A stretch of 64,000 nt of DNA, taken from contig NC_132975.1 of the NCBI RefSeq assembly GCF_047496725.1, positions 4,747,501 through 4,811,500 of the forward strand. Direction: 5' to 3'. This document shows positions 23,630-37,129 of the stretch, piece by piece. This DNA comes from Anoplolepis gracilipes. Lineage: Eukaryota; Arthropoda; Insecta; Hymenoptera; Formicidae. The translations under genes were made by a program, and so were the position numbers. The notes under the pieces were generated by a model, which ran no database searches, was not told the origin of the DNA, and saw only the letters and a list, made by a program, of their open reading frames with translations. Position 1 is the first letter of the stretch. Each line of letters opens with the position of its first letter.

Positions 23630-25796
23630 TTATTCAATTTTCATTATTCAATTTTCATGTTACGTAAAAAATATTTATTTGCATGCCATAATTTAATGAA
23701 TTAATTCCAAGAAAGCGTGTCAAATACGATATATGTATTTACTATGCATTTTAAAATTAATGAAAATAACAAACATATAAAATGTATTTTGAACGTTTTC
23801 TGCATATGAAATCCTTCCACACATATGCGATATTTATTTATAACGGATACCAATTAATTCACGGACGTATATTGGTCGTATGATCTATCTGGATGGTAGA
23901 TAGTAGATAATGCAGCCTCACGGGTTAGGTTGAAACAAATTCTGTCGGAATTCCTGAGAAGGATTATCTTTCGCGAGAGAATTTTCTCAGGGGCTGATGT
24001 CACCTCGCATTCGGATCACGAAGCTTGCGAGATTTGTCGTGCGCCATGAGACAAATCGTTTTCTCCAAATGGCCGAATCTTTTCTTGTAGGAGAAAGAAT
24101 ATCCGGAAGTAAGGCTCTTCACAAGCGACGCACGTCCGCCTTGCAACAATCGCTTCCGCGCTATAACTTGCGTGCGCTATAATTTACGCATTGTACAATA
24201 TTTTTTCTTATAAAACATTAATTTATACATTCGATCGTATATTTTGTGACATTTGATATTCTTTTCTTCTACATTCTTCTACTATCGTTTAGTTTGAAAA
24301 TTTCGACATATTTTAGGCAAGAATATTAATGAGTTGAATTTACATAAGTAGATAAAAAATTATTTATTTTTTTGGAAAATGATATAAAATTAATTAAAAA
24401 CAAATATCTTATTGTGTTAATAAAATTAATATAAAGTACGTTTCCAAAACTAGTTTTAGAATGATAATTTCAAATTAAGGGACTCAAATGTTTAAATTAT
24501 ATTTTAAATATATACAGCACTGTAACTAAACTATAAAATATATATTATGTAATATATTTGCGATTGTAATATGATTACAAATTTCACGTTTTTAATGACA
24601 CTATAAGTATTTAAATAACTTGATAAATATACTTAATATTTTTTTAAAAAATTTTTATATGAAAATTGATCTTATCTAACTGAAAAATACCTATATGTAT
24701 ATGTAATAGAGATCGTACGAAACTTGCTGAGCCGGAAAAACAATATTTTCGTCGCCAGAGACGCGATAATGATAATATTTTAGTATATCAACATCATGTA
24801 GGAAGTAGGTATCACACAAGAAAAACCGAAAAGCGGAAAGAAATAAGCGGGAGGAAATGAAGCAGAGAGTCCCGATTTGTGTGCAAGAGACCTCGTTTTC
24901 GATGTTTCATCGAAAATATGATAGCATTTTTCACTTTTCTATATCCCCTTTTCTTTTTGCGACTCGAATACTGTATCGACTTCGAATTCAGTACATTGGC
25001 TCATCCAGGCATGCCGCTGTCCCAAGGTTGACCGAAAAGTCCAGTGAATGGAAAAAATCTAACCGTAATTTTCAGTTTTTATTCGGTAAATAATACTATC
25101 TTACTTTATCCAATAGAAATATACTGAATAAACAAAAATTATAAAAATATAACTATGTAACATTAAAATATATTTATATAACTTTATGTAAAAAGATATT
25201 TTTTTGTTTTAATTAATAAATCATACTAGACATTACAATTTCAAAAAATGAAATAAATATAATAATAATTAAATCTCCTAATTCGTAATAAATGTTTAAT
25301 TCAAATTAATATGTGAAATTTTTAAAACAATTTTGGAAATATAAATGTTACTAAATTTTATATTAATTTTTAATTTAATAAGAAAAATGTAATAGTAATA
25401 CAATTAAAAATGTTTATGAATATAGATCTGATACACGTTTACCTTTTAACATCTTCTAGCAAAAAACGATACGTTGATTTATAATCTTATTATAGATTTA
25501 TGTATTATAGATAAAGTTACAATTAGAAAACATTATAAATATCGATAAAAAGATTTTTTTTATTTATTTTAACATTTTTAATAGAAAAGACCGATTTTCC
25601 GGAAAATACTGGTTTTTATGATTAGCGTGTATTTTATTCGAAAAAGGTGGAATTTTGCCAATCTTGCGCTGTCATGTGTGTTTCTCGTAGCACTCTTATT
25701 TTTATTATTAAATGTAAACAGATTTTACACTTGTTTTAGATAATTTTAAAGATGGAATAAATTATTTCTTATTCTTGAAAAATGAATATAAAGTTA
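23630..25796. other. 2.2 kb with no recognised element
   Basis: Positions 23,870-24,190 are GC-balanced; a 61-codon plus frame (23,997-24,182) falls there but has no domain. Positions 24,720-25,090 are also balanced, with a 78-codon frame of no recognised family. The rest is AT-rich. Confidence 0.35.
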
Positions 25797-26323
25797 GTTT
25801 CTCTCTCTCTTTCTTAGTATACGAGATTATAAGATTGGAAAATAAATTAAATAGAACAAAAAAATTAAAACCTCTAATGTTTATACAGGGTGTCCGGTAA
25901 TTACCGCCCCACCTCTCTAGGGCTGATAGAGCAAGTCAAACTGAACATAAAAGTCCTTTACCATTTTGTGATTTTCGCAATAATTATTAAAATATTAATT
26001 AAAAACGATCAGCGTATGCTGAGCGCTATATGCGGTAGAGGACTTTTATGTTCAGTTTGACTTGCTCTATCAGCCCTAGAGAGGTGGGGCGATTATTACC
26101 GAACACTTTGTGTGTATATATATATATATATACATATAATATCGTTCGCTAAGCATTTTTGATGAACCTGACCTACTCTATCTGTCCTAGAGAGGTAAGG
26201 CGGTAATTACCGGACACCCTGTGTAAACATTAGAGGTTTTAATTTTTTTGTTCTATCTAATTTATTTTTCAATACATTTTCCAATCTTATAATCTCGTAT
26301 ACTAAGAAAGAGAGAGAAAAGTA
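25797..26323. repeat. Palindrome: MITE plus mirrored unique flanks
   Basis: A MITE starts ACAGGGTGTCCGGTAATTAC at 25,884 and ends with its mirror at 26,222. Outside it, 25,797-25,883 and 26,224-26,323 are also reverse complements (CTTAGTATACGAGATTATAA, ATTAAAACCTCTAATGTTTA), differing by one 12-bp indel and few substitutions. Inside there are three MITE arms, not two: 25,884-25,965, 26,030-26,108 and 26,135-26,222. A MITE insertion alone does not explain mirrored flanks. Confidence 0.88.
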
Positions 26324-27839
26324 TACATTTAAAATATACATGTATACTATACTGCAAACTACTGTATACATTTAAAAGATTAATATAAATTATATTTATA
26401 TAGTAATAGAATTTGAAATTATTTTCTACCAATTCAATTTGATCTTTTCATTGAATGGAAATTGGTAAAAAGGTAGGTGATCAATAATTTAATAGTGTGA
26501 GTATAATTATTATAAAGTAATAAGATACATAAAGTAAAAAAATCGAAGGGAAAGTAGTTTGCTTAAACATTCTTGTCATCGTAAGGTAACGAGATGTTAC
26601 GCATCATTAACCGCTCACTCGATTGTAAATAATAAACACGTTATGACGGCCGTCGAACGCTAATAATTTGCAAATCGTGTTGTATTATCGTGTACAGTAA
26701 ACAAGATGCAGAAGACATTGTCTGCTCTCACATGATCATCCGTAATTACTTGCTATATATAATTATGAATTATCGGTTTCGAGATTCTATTATTCTTTCT
26801 CTCATTCTCCGTATCATATGCCAGAAAATATTATAGGAAAGGGGGAGATCTTAAATCATACAATTACAATAAATCTTCATATTTATATGTATATAGCAAT
26901 CGTTATACGACGCGTGAACGATATCGGGGTAAAGAAACAACCTATAGTCGTTTAGATTTTTCAGTAGAGAGTGACTTTTTTTCCAAGCCACATTGTTGCG
27001 ACATCTGCAAGCCAGTCGAAGTGCAAACGATTCGCGGAAAAACTCGGGGCATGCATATCATTTTATATTGCGGGAAGGCAAAAATGCGAAAGAGGTGTGT
27101 GCGACAATAGATCTCGAAAGGATGGCTTTGCTATCAAGTGAAGGGATCGTGCATTAAGGGTACACCACTCGTTCCTTTATGAATAACGATCATGCTCGCC
27201 TTCTTGCAAAACAAAATCACGTTGTACGACCCAATGTATAAAATATTCTGATCAAGTACGCCTGTTTAATTATTCATTCGATATGCAATTTTTGATCATT
27301 TTTTTTTATTTATCTCTAAGCCTTTACCCTAGCAAAATCGTTACGTATGTGCATAACAAAGCGAATTGAATACACAATTGTTATTAAATAAAAAAAAATA
27401 TATTAGGTTAGGTTAAGAATAGTTTAAAAATTATGTTTTCTTTAAATTATTTTTATAAGATTTTTTTATACAAATATATAAAGATTACAAAAACAGGAAA
27501 TACTTATATGTAAGAATTCATTGAGATATACCATAAATTGTCAAACATTTTATAGCTTTATTTATACTTTCGAAGCGAAATTCACAATATTTTTCATGCA
27601 ACAAAAGAGATAATCGGTTAATTAGAATTCGCGTTAGTTTAATGTACACTTAGGAATACTAATTATGATACAAAACGCAATTTCCGTTGCAGTTTATTAC
27701 TTGAAATAATGCAGGACTGATATATTAGACATATAAAGACAAATAGAAGTCCAGCTAATATTGGATATAGTGAAGCGAATTCGGAACATTAATATATGGT
27801 AGATTCTTTGATTCGATCTATTTGGAGAGGTTTGTTTGA
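26324..27839. other. Unassigned DNA
   Basis: AT-rich, with GC-balanced stretches near 26,580-26,700 and 26,900-27,240. Near 27,405 there is one ATTAGGTTAGGTT string, too short for telomeric DNA. No gene recognised. Confidence 0.4.
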
Positions 27840-27843
27840 TTAA

Positions 27844-28513
27844 CCCTTTGAGTCACAGCGGGTCACCCAAAGACCCACCTTTTTTTGTAGTTGTTTATTG
27901 TTTTAACTACTTTTTTATCAACAAATACCGGATTTTTTGTTTCTACTGAGTTTCTAGAATATCAATAGTAAAGTGTAAAAAAAATATGAACAGTCATTAA
28001 TTGTTAATTGCAAAAATACTATATAAAACAAACAGTCAAAATTAGTACTTTTTTACGAAAAAATGCATTTTCTACTAATCTATTATGACAATAAATACGG
28101 CAATTTTTTATAATCTTAGTACACTCTAAAGTATTTTTCAGAATTTTTTTAGAATTTTCCACTGTGTTGTTTTTGTTAAATCTTCCTTTTTTTGACAAAA
28201 AATATATAAAAAACAATATTTTCTGTTCTAAATTGAAAATAACAGTTGTATTCTTTTTTAAATTTTTTCTCTGAAGGTTTTTTTAGATCGCAGAATCTGA
28301 ATCTAAAGGAAAAAAATTTAATTTTCAAAATTTAATATAGGGATCCAATATGGTGGAAGTAAAATTTTGAAAAAAAAGAAAAATTTTAGAAGTAAATTTT
28401 TCCACCATCTTGAATTTTGAAAATCTGACAACGGATTCGTAATCAGCGACACCAAAAACCCTTATATACCAAATTTTATAAAATACAATTAGAAAAATTC
28501 GTGACTCAAAGGG
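27844..28513. mobile_element. piggyBac-like non-autonomous element, copy 1
   Basis: Ends CCCTTTGAGTCAC and its mirror, each directly flanked by TTAA (27,840-27,843 and 28,514-28,517). TTAA target duplications and CC-starting terminal repeats are hallmarks of the piggyBac superfamily. Interior, 670 bp, encodes no transposase. A second copy in reverse lies at 51,798-52,445; they share CGGATTTTTTGTTTCTAC, TTTTTTACGAAAAAATGC and GGATCCAATATGG. Confidence 0.88.
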
Positions 28514-28744
28514 TTAAGGCCTAACTAATAAATAATAGGAATAAATAATAGGATGAATAGCCTAATAAATAATAGGAATAAATTATATGTTATTATATGT
28601 TATTATATGTTATTAAAGTTCTTTTGTAAGATAAACAATGTTTAATTCTTAGAATATAGACAAATTCACGGATACATGAGCTGATATTACTTTATTATTT
28701 CATTCGAAATTATTCTTTTATTTGCCAGACAGACATGTATGTAT

Positions 28745-29194
28745 ACAGGATGAAGAAAAAGTATGGAAACCCTAAAAAATTTCAAAAAATATGTATACGT
28801 TTCACAGAAAAGGAATCTAAGACAAGATCGAGGAAAGATCTAGCCATCTAACAATAAGATAAGATTTATTCATTTTTTTTCATTTATTTCATATACAAAA
28901 AGTATCATAACAAACTTAAAAATATCTAAGGAAATTCTTAACCAAAAGAAGTTTTATTATAATGTTTTGGAAAACTCTCGAGGTAGTTACAAGAATTTGC
29001 AATTAAAAATAGGGTGTTCCATTTAAGAAATTGAAGGTGACCTTCACGTGAGCGACTATTCAAGATTAAATCAATTACATTATCTTATGTCTCTCTCGAA
29101 ACTATACAACTTTTGTCTGACAATGAAATATTTTTCTGTAAAATTTATATTTTTCGAGATTTTTCAGAGTTCCTATACTTTTTCCTCATCCTGT
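28745..29194 (-). mobile_element. MITE of the GTATGGAAACCC family, copy D
   Basis: Left end ACAGGATGAAGAAAAAGTAT and mirrored right end ATACTTTTTCCTCATCCTGT. Core blocks AATGTTTTGGAAAACTCTCG, TGAAGGTGACCTTCACGTG and TCTCTCGAAACTATACAAC are in reverse orientation relative to copy C. Both ends intact. Confidence 0.88.
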
Positions 29195-31432
29195 ATTATA
29201 TACATACATATACAATAGGTACAGATATTTTATTTCTTCCAAATGTACACTTTTATTGTTATGCGCAAATACAAATATGAATTCCATGATCTGTGAAATA
29301 TTTATTATAAATTGACAAACATATCACGGCAGAATACAATGAAGCAGTTACATCGTATAATTGAATTAGGAAATTCAGGAAAATCAAAAAACAATTCGGA
29401 GACCGAAAAGTATAAAAGGAAGATATAAAACATCAAACTAACAACTTTTTATTGTAATATAGGAAATGTCACTATATATGGATAAAATAAAAAATTTTTT
29501 ATTTTCTTTTTCACGTTTGTATTTCACCCTTTTTTTCTTTGTATTTCCATTCACCATTTTTTTCTGTTTGTCGTACAGTTTTTCGTACATATTGACGTCA
29601 TATTCGCGAGTTTTTGTACAAGCGCGATATTTCATCTCTCGGGAAGTTCTTAAGTATCACGCGCTTGAATTTATGTCACGAACGAAAACGGAACGGAAAA
29701 AGCAAAGGTGAAAATTTTCTTCCTTGGAAAAATGGAGGCTTTCTTCATATCTTCGTGTCTCTAATTAACGAAAAGCTAGTATATGGCGTTTATTTCGCTG
29801 GAACAAACTTTTTCAAAAAACTTTGTATTGCAATTGGCTTGATTATATTCTTTGCTTCATTTTGTTTGATAAATGAGCATTAATTATGATGGCTAAGAAC
29901 TGAAACTTTTATAAGATTTTATGTCTTTTTCTCTTTTTTGACAATAAAGCATTTAAGAAAATTATCGGGAAGAAAGAAATGTATGTACATTGTTTCTTTG
30001 TTATCGGAGAAAATACATAAACTAAATTTTGGTCATTCTTTTGACAACAAAAAAATAATGTGTACATCACTTGTCTTTCTTATTCTCGTATATTACATAT
30101 TTCTTGCTTATTTGAAAAGTGATGCGAGAGTATACGAGTATATAAACTATCCCTAATTATACGATAATTTTATTAATTCTTTTATTACAAAAAAAAAAAA
30201 AAAAAAGACATTTCTTACCAAAATTGGCTTCAACTCTTATTAGCTATAATATAATAATTAATACTTACCTGTCAAGCGAAATGTAGTAAGGATATTAAGA
30301 AAATATAAAGAATGTATAAAGAATATAATCGAGTCAATTGTGGCACACGAAAGATACGGAACGGCTAAGTTCAGTCGTTTCGCGTGTCGGAAAATGTTGA
30401 AGCAGATGTGAGTCTTTTGTGTCAGTTACATTATATGTCGCAGCCGACGGGCGAGTGCAATAAACGAGTATTGCATAGTACAAAGGCCGGAAGAATTCCA
30501 CTAAAACCTAACTTTGTGCCTGTATTACATCTTAAAACGATACAGCACTTTTACGATCCTTGACGGTGCGTCAACGCGGTGCGCGTTTCTGCACTTTTAT
30601 TATACATATTCTCATTTTTAAACGTGACTTTTTTCTCTCTTTTTAGGCCGATCAAGTTGGTGGCTGGAAACTTTTGAGCTTTCGAAGCATTTTACGAATG
30701 CTATTATATATATATATATATTAAGCAAATTTACACGAATTTTGAACTTCAAGGAAACGGTTCATCTATTGCGTAATACATGTTCGATTTCTCTTTTTAA
30801 TAACTTGTATATCTTATTTATTCATTATTCTAATATATCTGTTTTTGCTCTATATATGCCTCTTATTTTAAAATGATAAATCTAAATAGCAGTGAATTTA
30901 ATATATTAATATCAAAAACTATTTTTTATCCCATTATAACTCAGATATACATATAATAAATAATTTTTATTTAAATATAGAATTATTATAAATTATATAC
31001 TATGTGAATTTGTTTTTTTCTTATTTTACAACATTAATTGAGAGGAAGTATTCCTTCTCGATCAATGGAATACCTACTACAAAAATACGGAAAGTTGACG
31101 AGTTGCGACATTTATGCAGACATCGAGAGAACTGTAATTTTTCAAAGATCTTATGGATGAGTGGATAAAAGAGCGGAGTTTGTTGCACTAGAGAAATATT
31201 TTTACTTCTGCGCGAAAGTATGCAACTACGTTTTATTATATGTATATCATAGCGCTTTCCGGCAAAACTGTATCGGACATCTATATTTTTGACATATTTC
31301 CGATACCGATTTTACGAAACCTATATATATTTTTGCTCTTTCAATCCCTTCGATTTTGCTCTCTACAACTATTCTTCCTAATATTTATTGCAGACGATTG
31401 CGTTCACAAGTAGCACTTTCGCAGCCGATAAT
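29195..31432. other. 2.2 kb with no recognised element
   Basis: AT-rich with GC-balanced stretches (29,590-29,700; 30,320-30,650). A run of about 20 A near 30,187 and a short TA run near 30,704. Frames of 65-89 codons between 29,438 and 30,156 are AT-rich, overlap on both strands and match no family I know. Confidence 0.4.
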
Positions 31433-32517
31433 TTAAGGATGTTTAGAACCTACAATCGGAGCAAAAAGTAGTCGAAATTGACGACTTACTTTTCTCATAT
31501 ATCTTAATATATGATTATTATAAACATTGCATAAAATCTTATTATTTATTCATAGCTAGAGTGTAGAAATGTATTTTCCAACTTCTGTTTTTTTCGGAGA
31601 ATTTTCGTGTTTCTTAAATTATAATGAGAAACTTGTATCATTGACGGTACCTCGATTTCAACATTACAGCACAAAATTTGAATTATAAAAATAAAAGAAT
31701 TTACTCGTACAGAATAATTTAAAATGTCAGAATAAAAATTATAATAGTGAATAATGACAAAATATAGAAGATTTTAACTATTTCTTTGATAAATTTAATA
31801 ACTTGTCATTTCTCCGAGAAGAAAGAAATTTGGCAACATGGTAATTTTTCATAAGTTGGTGAAATTGCAAATTGACATATGAGACCGAGTCGCTTCTCGC
31901 TTACACGTTTGTATATAGAAGCTTCTTCAAATGAAAAGATAGGTTATTTAAAATGTCAAAAGAAGGCTCAGCTGAATGCTATGTTGCCACGTTTTCACAA
32001 TAAATAATATGTCATCTCGGATAATAGGACGAAATTGAGAAAATTATATTCAATATCTTTTGAACTAGTCAGTACTTGACCAAAATTATGTGATCAAATA
32101 TTTCCTCTATATTTAAACTATATTTTTGCAATTTTTGAATAAATTCCTATTATTATTTCTATCTATTTTAGCTCTTAAATCAACACGATCACAGGTTTTT
32201 TATAAGATAGAAAATCTATAATCGTATCAATTTAAGGGCTAAAAGGACAGAAATAATTATATTTATACTTATTTATATAAATAATTATATTTATAGTTAT
32301 ATTAACACTTTTATTTATAATTAAATCCACAAAATAATTATATTTATAATAATATTGACGGGTAAATTCATTGCAAATTAAAATCCTTATAATTTTTGAT
32401 TGGTTCAGTGAATCAATTCTAGGGTTTTTTATAAGTCTCTGAACATGTATCAGAACAATCTGTGCAAATTTTATTAAATTCTTATATTTTTAAAAATAGG
32501 TACTAAACATTCCTTAA
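31433..32517. mobile_element. TTAA-flanked 1.1-kb element, copy 1
   Basis: Ends GGATGTTTAGAACCTA and, from the right, GGAATGTTTAGTACCTA, each next to TTAA. A second copy in reverse lies at 49,697-51,290; they share GACGAAATTGAGAAAATTAT, CAACACGATCACAGG, TGTCATTTCTCCGAGAAGAA and many more blocks. Only the ends are inverted repeats. No transposase frame is seen. The TTAA flanks suggest piggyBac-like mobilisation, but the terminal bases are not the usual CC. Confidence 0.8.
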
Positions 32518-33792
32518 GTAAAATAAACAACACTATCGCGATCTCTCGAACAAATAAATGGAAAATTTTCTCTTAAATCGTAAATTTTACGGAAGCAACA
32601 TTATGCTAATTACTTGTGATACCTGAAGATTGAATATATTCTGTTGGAGATTTGAATTTCGCGGTATGTTATTCCTAGAGTCACGGCTGGAATCTTTCTT
32701 TAGTTACTTTACTTGTTTATATGTGGCAGCACTGATTTCATAACTGTTCCCTTGCTCATTACATCGTCGCGTGTACTTTGTGCATTGTGAAAATATACAA
32801 GTTCTTTTCATCAAAATATAAGTACTCGTCGTTATTATTCCACACGCCCTCAATATATTCTCATCTTACTTTCATTTTCTGTCTCGTACTTCGAAATATT
32901 TTAGTTCTCAGGTGTTCAATTTCTCTTTTTTTATAATTTTTATAAAAATATTAGAAAAAAAAATATTTTATTGCACTAATGAGAAAAATCATACGATTGC
33001 GTATTCGTGAAAGTAATATATTTTCTTAAAATATAGGATTTTAAAATGAAATTATTTAAATGTGGTGATGTTGCATATTATATTCTATAAAGTAATAGAA
33101 TTTTTTGTCGACATTGTCTATGAAATTGATATATAAAGTCTGATTGAATGTGAAATTGACACTTTGATCGAACGGCGAACTAACAGATTCGTATTCGAAT
33201 ACTTTTAACGAACAAATTTTATGAAACGATCCGATTCATTTGACGAACCTTTAAGGATCTCTTCTATGAAGTGATTTTGCGAGATCGAGGACATCCGAGG
33301 CGCTTTCCCGATTCTACCTTAACGATTGCGACCTTCTTTGCTCGGTATAAATCGATTTCCGCATTTCCATACCGCAGCAGCCTTTAAGCGTATCTTTCCA
33401 GACTTGGCAAGGATATGCTTTTATCAGAGATTCCTTGAGAAGCGGCCTTTCTCGCTCGGATAGGTTCTAAAGGAATATGGAAAAGGCACCTTCCCCCTTC
33501 ACGCCACAAAGGATGACGATGCCATAGAAAATTCTCTCGATGCTAAGCAACCCGTACATTTGTAACCGATTTATTTTATCGTGAATTAACAATGAGACAA
33601 GCGGAATGAATTTACTACTTGTTTGCGTGTTACAAATCATACGCAAATTTGTCATGTAACATATAACATTTTACCAATTATTTTATCGAAATTTCGAGAC
33701 GGTCAAATGATGCTATTGATCCACTTATTTAAGTTTCAATTATATTCTTAACGAATTTTATATTGCGACCGATATTTTATTTATTAATTATA
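32518..33792. other. Unassigned DNA
   Basis: Mostly AT-rich; 33,150-33,520 is GC-balanced and host-like. No gene recognised. Confidence 0.4.
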
Positions 33793-33852
33793 TTTATTAA
33801 TATACGCTGAGGAGGACTCAAAACGAGCTCGAAACGTTCGATTTTATATACT
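33793..33852 (+). ncRNA. Degenerate hammerhead-ribozyme-like motif (Penelope-type remnant)
   Basis: CTGAGGA (33,807-33,813) matches the conserved CUGANGA box, then a stem-loop formed by GACTC and GAGCTC, then CGAAAC, matching the GAAA box. AC-GTTC-G would make a two-base-pair stem III. The flanks TAATATA and TATATA could make stem I. The base expected as U before the cleavage site is A, so self-cleavage is unlikely. It matches the motif in the Penelope-like element at 42,550. Read as a 3' terminal fragment of such an element. Confidence 0.5.
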
Positions 33853-34073
33853 TACATGTTATATGTTTTTGCGATTTTATATTTTTTAAATTATACTAAT
33901 TCACTACACATGAGTAGATATCGTTCATTGTTTATATATTATATTTGTCACTACATTAAATATTCTATTATATTAACAGTTCTAATATTCTCAATTGCTA
34001 ACTGACTCCGTTCATACGATATATAACTTGCTCTCTACTGCCTTTAGTTATCTAATTTATTTTTAAAGCCTAA

Positions 34074-34289
34074 TTGTTACTTAAAAATCAAGTAAAAATT
34101 GCACTTTTATCTTTTTGTATTGAAATCAATGAAAGTTAACGAAAAAACGCTAAAATTTTTATAAACTTTACAACATTTTTACAAATAAAAAGCATTCCAG
34201 TTATTCATACAAAAGGCCGAAGTGTTAAGTTTTTTGTACATTTCAAAAACTTAAATTAATGATTATTATACGATTATTTTTTTACTAAT
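34074..34289 (+). repeat. Dispersed repeat copy 2 (pair with 391-612)
   Basis: Matches 391-612 in the same orientation (AACGAAAAAACGCTAAAAT, AATAAAAAGCATT, TTTTGTACATTTCAAAAAC). Indels break the open frame seen in copy 1. No element ends were found. Confidence 0.7.
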
Positions 34290-35266
34290 ATAAGCGTTCA
34301 AAGTCAATTGCTCGATTTTGCTTCTAATCTAAAAAATTCTAATCTTATTCAATCTTTTATTTTATGTCTATTTGCAGTGCGTCACAATATCTTTTTTGCG
34401 ACGCATCAATTATACACCCACTTATGTAAAATAAACTGTTTTTATTATTATCCTTAAGTAGTTGATAATTTATGTTTTTGGAAGTTGTAAAAAATGAGGC
34501 AGATTGCAGGCAATAATTTGCATAATGGATAAGCATTATCATTTTACAGTTCTCCAGTTTGAATTTTAGTCTGTATCTTAAGATTTAACATTCTCCATCA
34601 AGAAGGACATCTTTCGTGTGGGTATGTAACTTGACAACCACGTGTAAATGTCCTTTGCTTGGAATATTCACGTCATCGCTGGTGTAATTAATGAAATTTA
34701 TTTTCTGTCTCTTCCTGGTATCCTATTACACTCGCAGACAATTTCATTTAGTTATACTACAAAGGCACTTGTACGCCAAGAAATTCCAGCTATGTATGAG
34801 AGAGACAGTCTTTTATAACTTGTTAAAGAAACTTGTTAAATTTGTTAAATAGCTTATGAAAGAAAAATTTTTAATTAAAAAAATCTTTACATAGTCATAC
34901 AAGGTCAGATATCAAATTGTCATAATTATTATCAGTACACTTATTAGTGCGTAATTTATTCAAATAGAAGATAAAAAAATATAGATTAAATATTTAAAAC
35001 GAGATACATGATAAAGGGGCAATGAGGATAATTTGAATTGTAATGCATTTTTATGGCTGGTAGACGAAATAAAAAATGTTGTCAGCATCTTATTTTTCAT
35101 GTGACGTATCAATATATACCACGAACATTATGACAAGTCAATGTTCGATGTGCTACTGATTGTTGTAGCAGTTTTATGGATTGAAGATAATGCGACACTT
35201 TTATTATTACGTAGACATTTATGTGCTTATGCGATTGTGTTTACTTTTGTAAAACACGAATGACTA
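34290..35266. other. Unassigned AT-rich DNA
   Basis: No repeat, RNA or gene recognised. Confidence 0.4.
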
Positions 35267-35748
35267 ATAAGGAAACCTCGCGAACTCGGAAGTTCTGATT
35301 TTGATGAAATTTTGCACACATGTAAAAGGGTAAAGACGAATTTAGAAATTTTCAGTTGCGGCGGAAAAATGCTTCTAACGGGTGAAATCATTTCTCATAT
35401 GTGTACATTTATCTATTTAATCATTAATACAATTTTGAAAAAATAATTTTTTTTCAAAGATTTCTGAAAACATTTTTTCAAAATTTTATTAAATAGGAAT
35501 GTTTTTACCGTAAACTTTTGTATAAAACATATTTTGATATCTTCAATAATTTTTGAGTTATATATATTGAGAAAAACAGAGTACATATGAAGAGTGACTT
35601 TTCCTTTCTTAGAATCATTTTTTGAGTGGCAACTAAAAAATTTTAAATATTTTAAATAAATAGATATTTTAAATATCTATTTACCAACCTTAAGGTATGT
35701 AAAGTTTCATCAAAATTAGAATGTTCGTATTTGCGAAGTTCCTTTGTT
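35267..35748. mobile_element. TIR element of about 480 bp
   Basis: The left end AAGGAAACCTCGCGAACTCG is mirrored by the right end, which reads AAAGGAACTTCGCAAATACG from outside; both continue with ATTTTGATGAAA. The interior is AT-rich and not palindromic. Similarity of the ends is partial, so this is an old element. Confidence 0.6.
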
Positions 35749-36130
35749 AATTAATAATTTTGAATCCTTTTGTTTCTCTTTTATTATCTGTTTGTTTAAA
35801 GAAAGTTGAGTATACTTTATCTCAAGACATTAATCGTGCTCGTTAATTACCGAATCGTTAATTCCCGGAAGTTTCCGAAGTTGTAAAGATGTATGAATTG
35901 AGATAAGACAAAATTTCGTACAACCAACTTTGCTTTTTATTTTTCGCGAAAATATGTTTGTTTCAATTATTTTTAATTTAGAAAGGTATCTCTTGCATTA
36001 AAAAAGCAATCGAATCGCATTGAATTTAGAATTCATGTGGATATAAATTGGAAGAGAAAAATGACAAGTAACGAGACGATTACGCAATAGCGATCAAATT
36101 ATTATGTATATACATTTTATATATATAATT

Positions 36131-36167
<37 letters not shown>
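35749..36167. other. Unassigned DNA ending in a TA run
   Basis: AT-rich; (TA)n from about 36,135 to 36,165. Nothing else seen. Confidence 0.4.
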
Positions 36168-36170
<3 letters not shown>

Positions 36171-36244
36171 TATTCTTATTTATTCAATTATTACAATTTA
36201 GAAATTTAGTTTCATAAATTGAAATAACAGAGTAACATTATACA

Positions 36245-36302
<58 letters not shown>

Positions 36303-37080
36303 GTCCCAGACTTACCGAATCACCTGTTAATAGTGGATTCCTGAGGTCATTTAGAGATGAAAATCCTAATACCAAAATGTCGAGGCTACAATAGTTTTCA
36401 AATGGTAAGAGTTTAAAGTTGACCAATTAGCATGACAAAACTTCACGCACTCAGGCACGTCGCATATTAAAAGTGCCACCGCACTAAATTTAATTATCGA
36501 CATTGAAATATTGATAAATTATGTATTTAATTTATTGTTAAATTATTGTTATGTAGTAATTTTTATTGTTATTAAAATAATTGTATAAATTTATCTCCTT
36601 CATGTGCAGTTAATAAATTTTGGTATTAGAATATCTCCGCAATGACAGAAAATCCTCGTAACCACCCAATTACATTCAATGTCGATGTTGCGCGCGGAAT
36701 TACGAGGATTTTCTGTCATTGCGAAACTATTCTAATACCGAAATTTATTAAGCGCACATGAAGGAGATAAATTTATACAATTATTTTAATAACAATAAAA
36801 ATTACTACATAACAATAACTTAACAATAAATGAAATACATAATTTATCAATATTTCAATGTCGATAATTAAATTTAGTGCGGTGGCGCTTTTCATATGCG
36901 ACGTGCCTGAGCGCGCGAAGTTTTGTCATGCTAATTGGTCAACTTTAAACTCTTACCATTTGAAAACTATTGTAGCCTTGACATTTTGGTATTAGGATTT
37001 TCGTCTCTAAATGACCTCAGGAATCCACCATTAACAGGTGATTCGGTAAGTCTGGGCCACCCTGTATATATATATATATG

Positions 37081-37129
<49 letters not shown>

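Noticed and set aside
36238..37129. Two 'duplicate genes' of about 62 codons on opposite strands
   Set aside because: They are the same non-coding palindrome arm read from each side.
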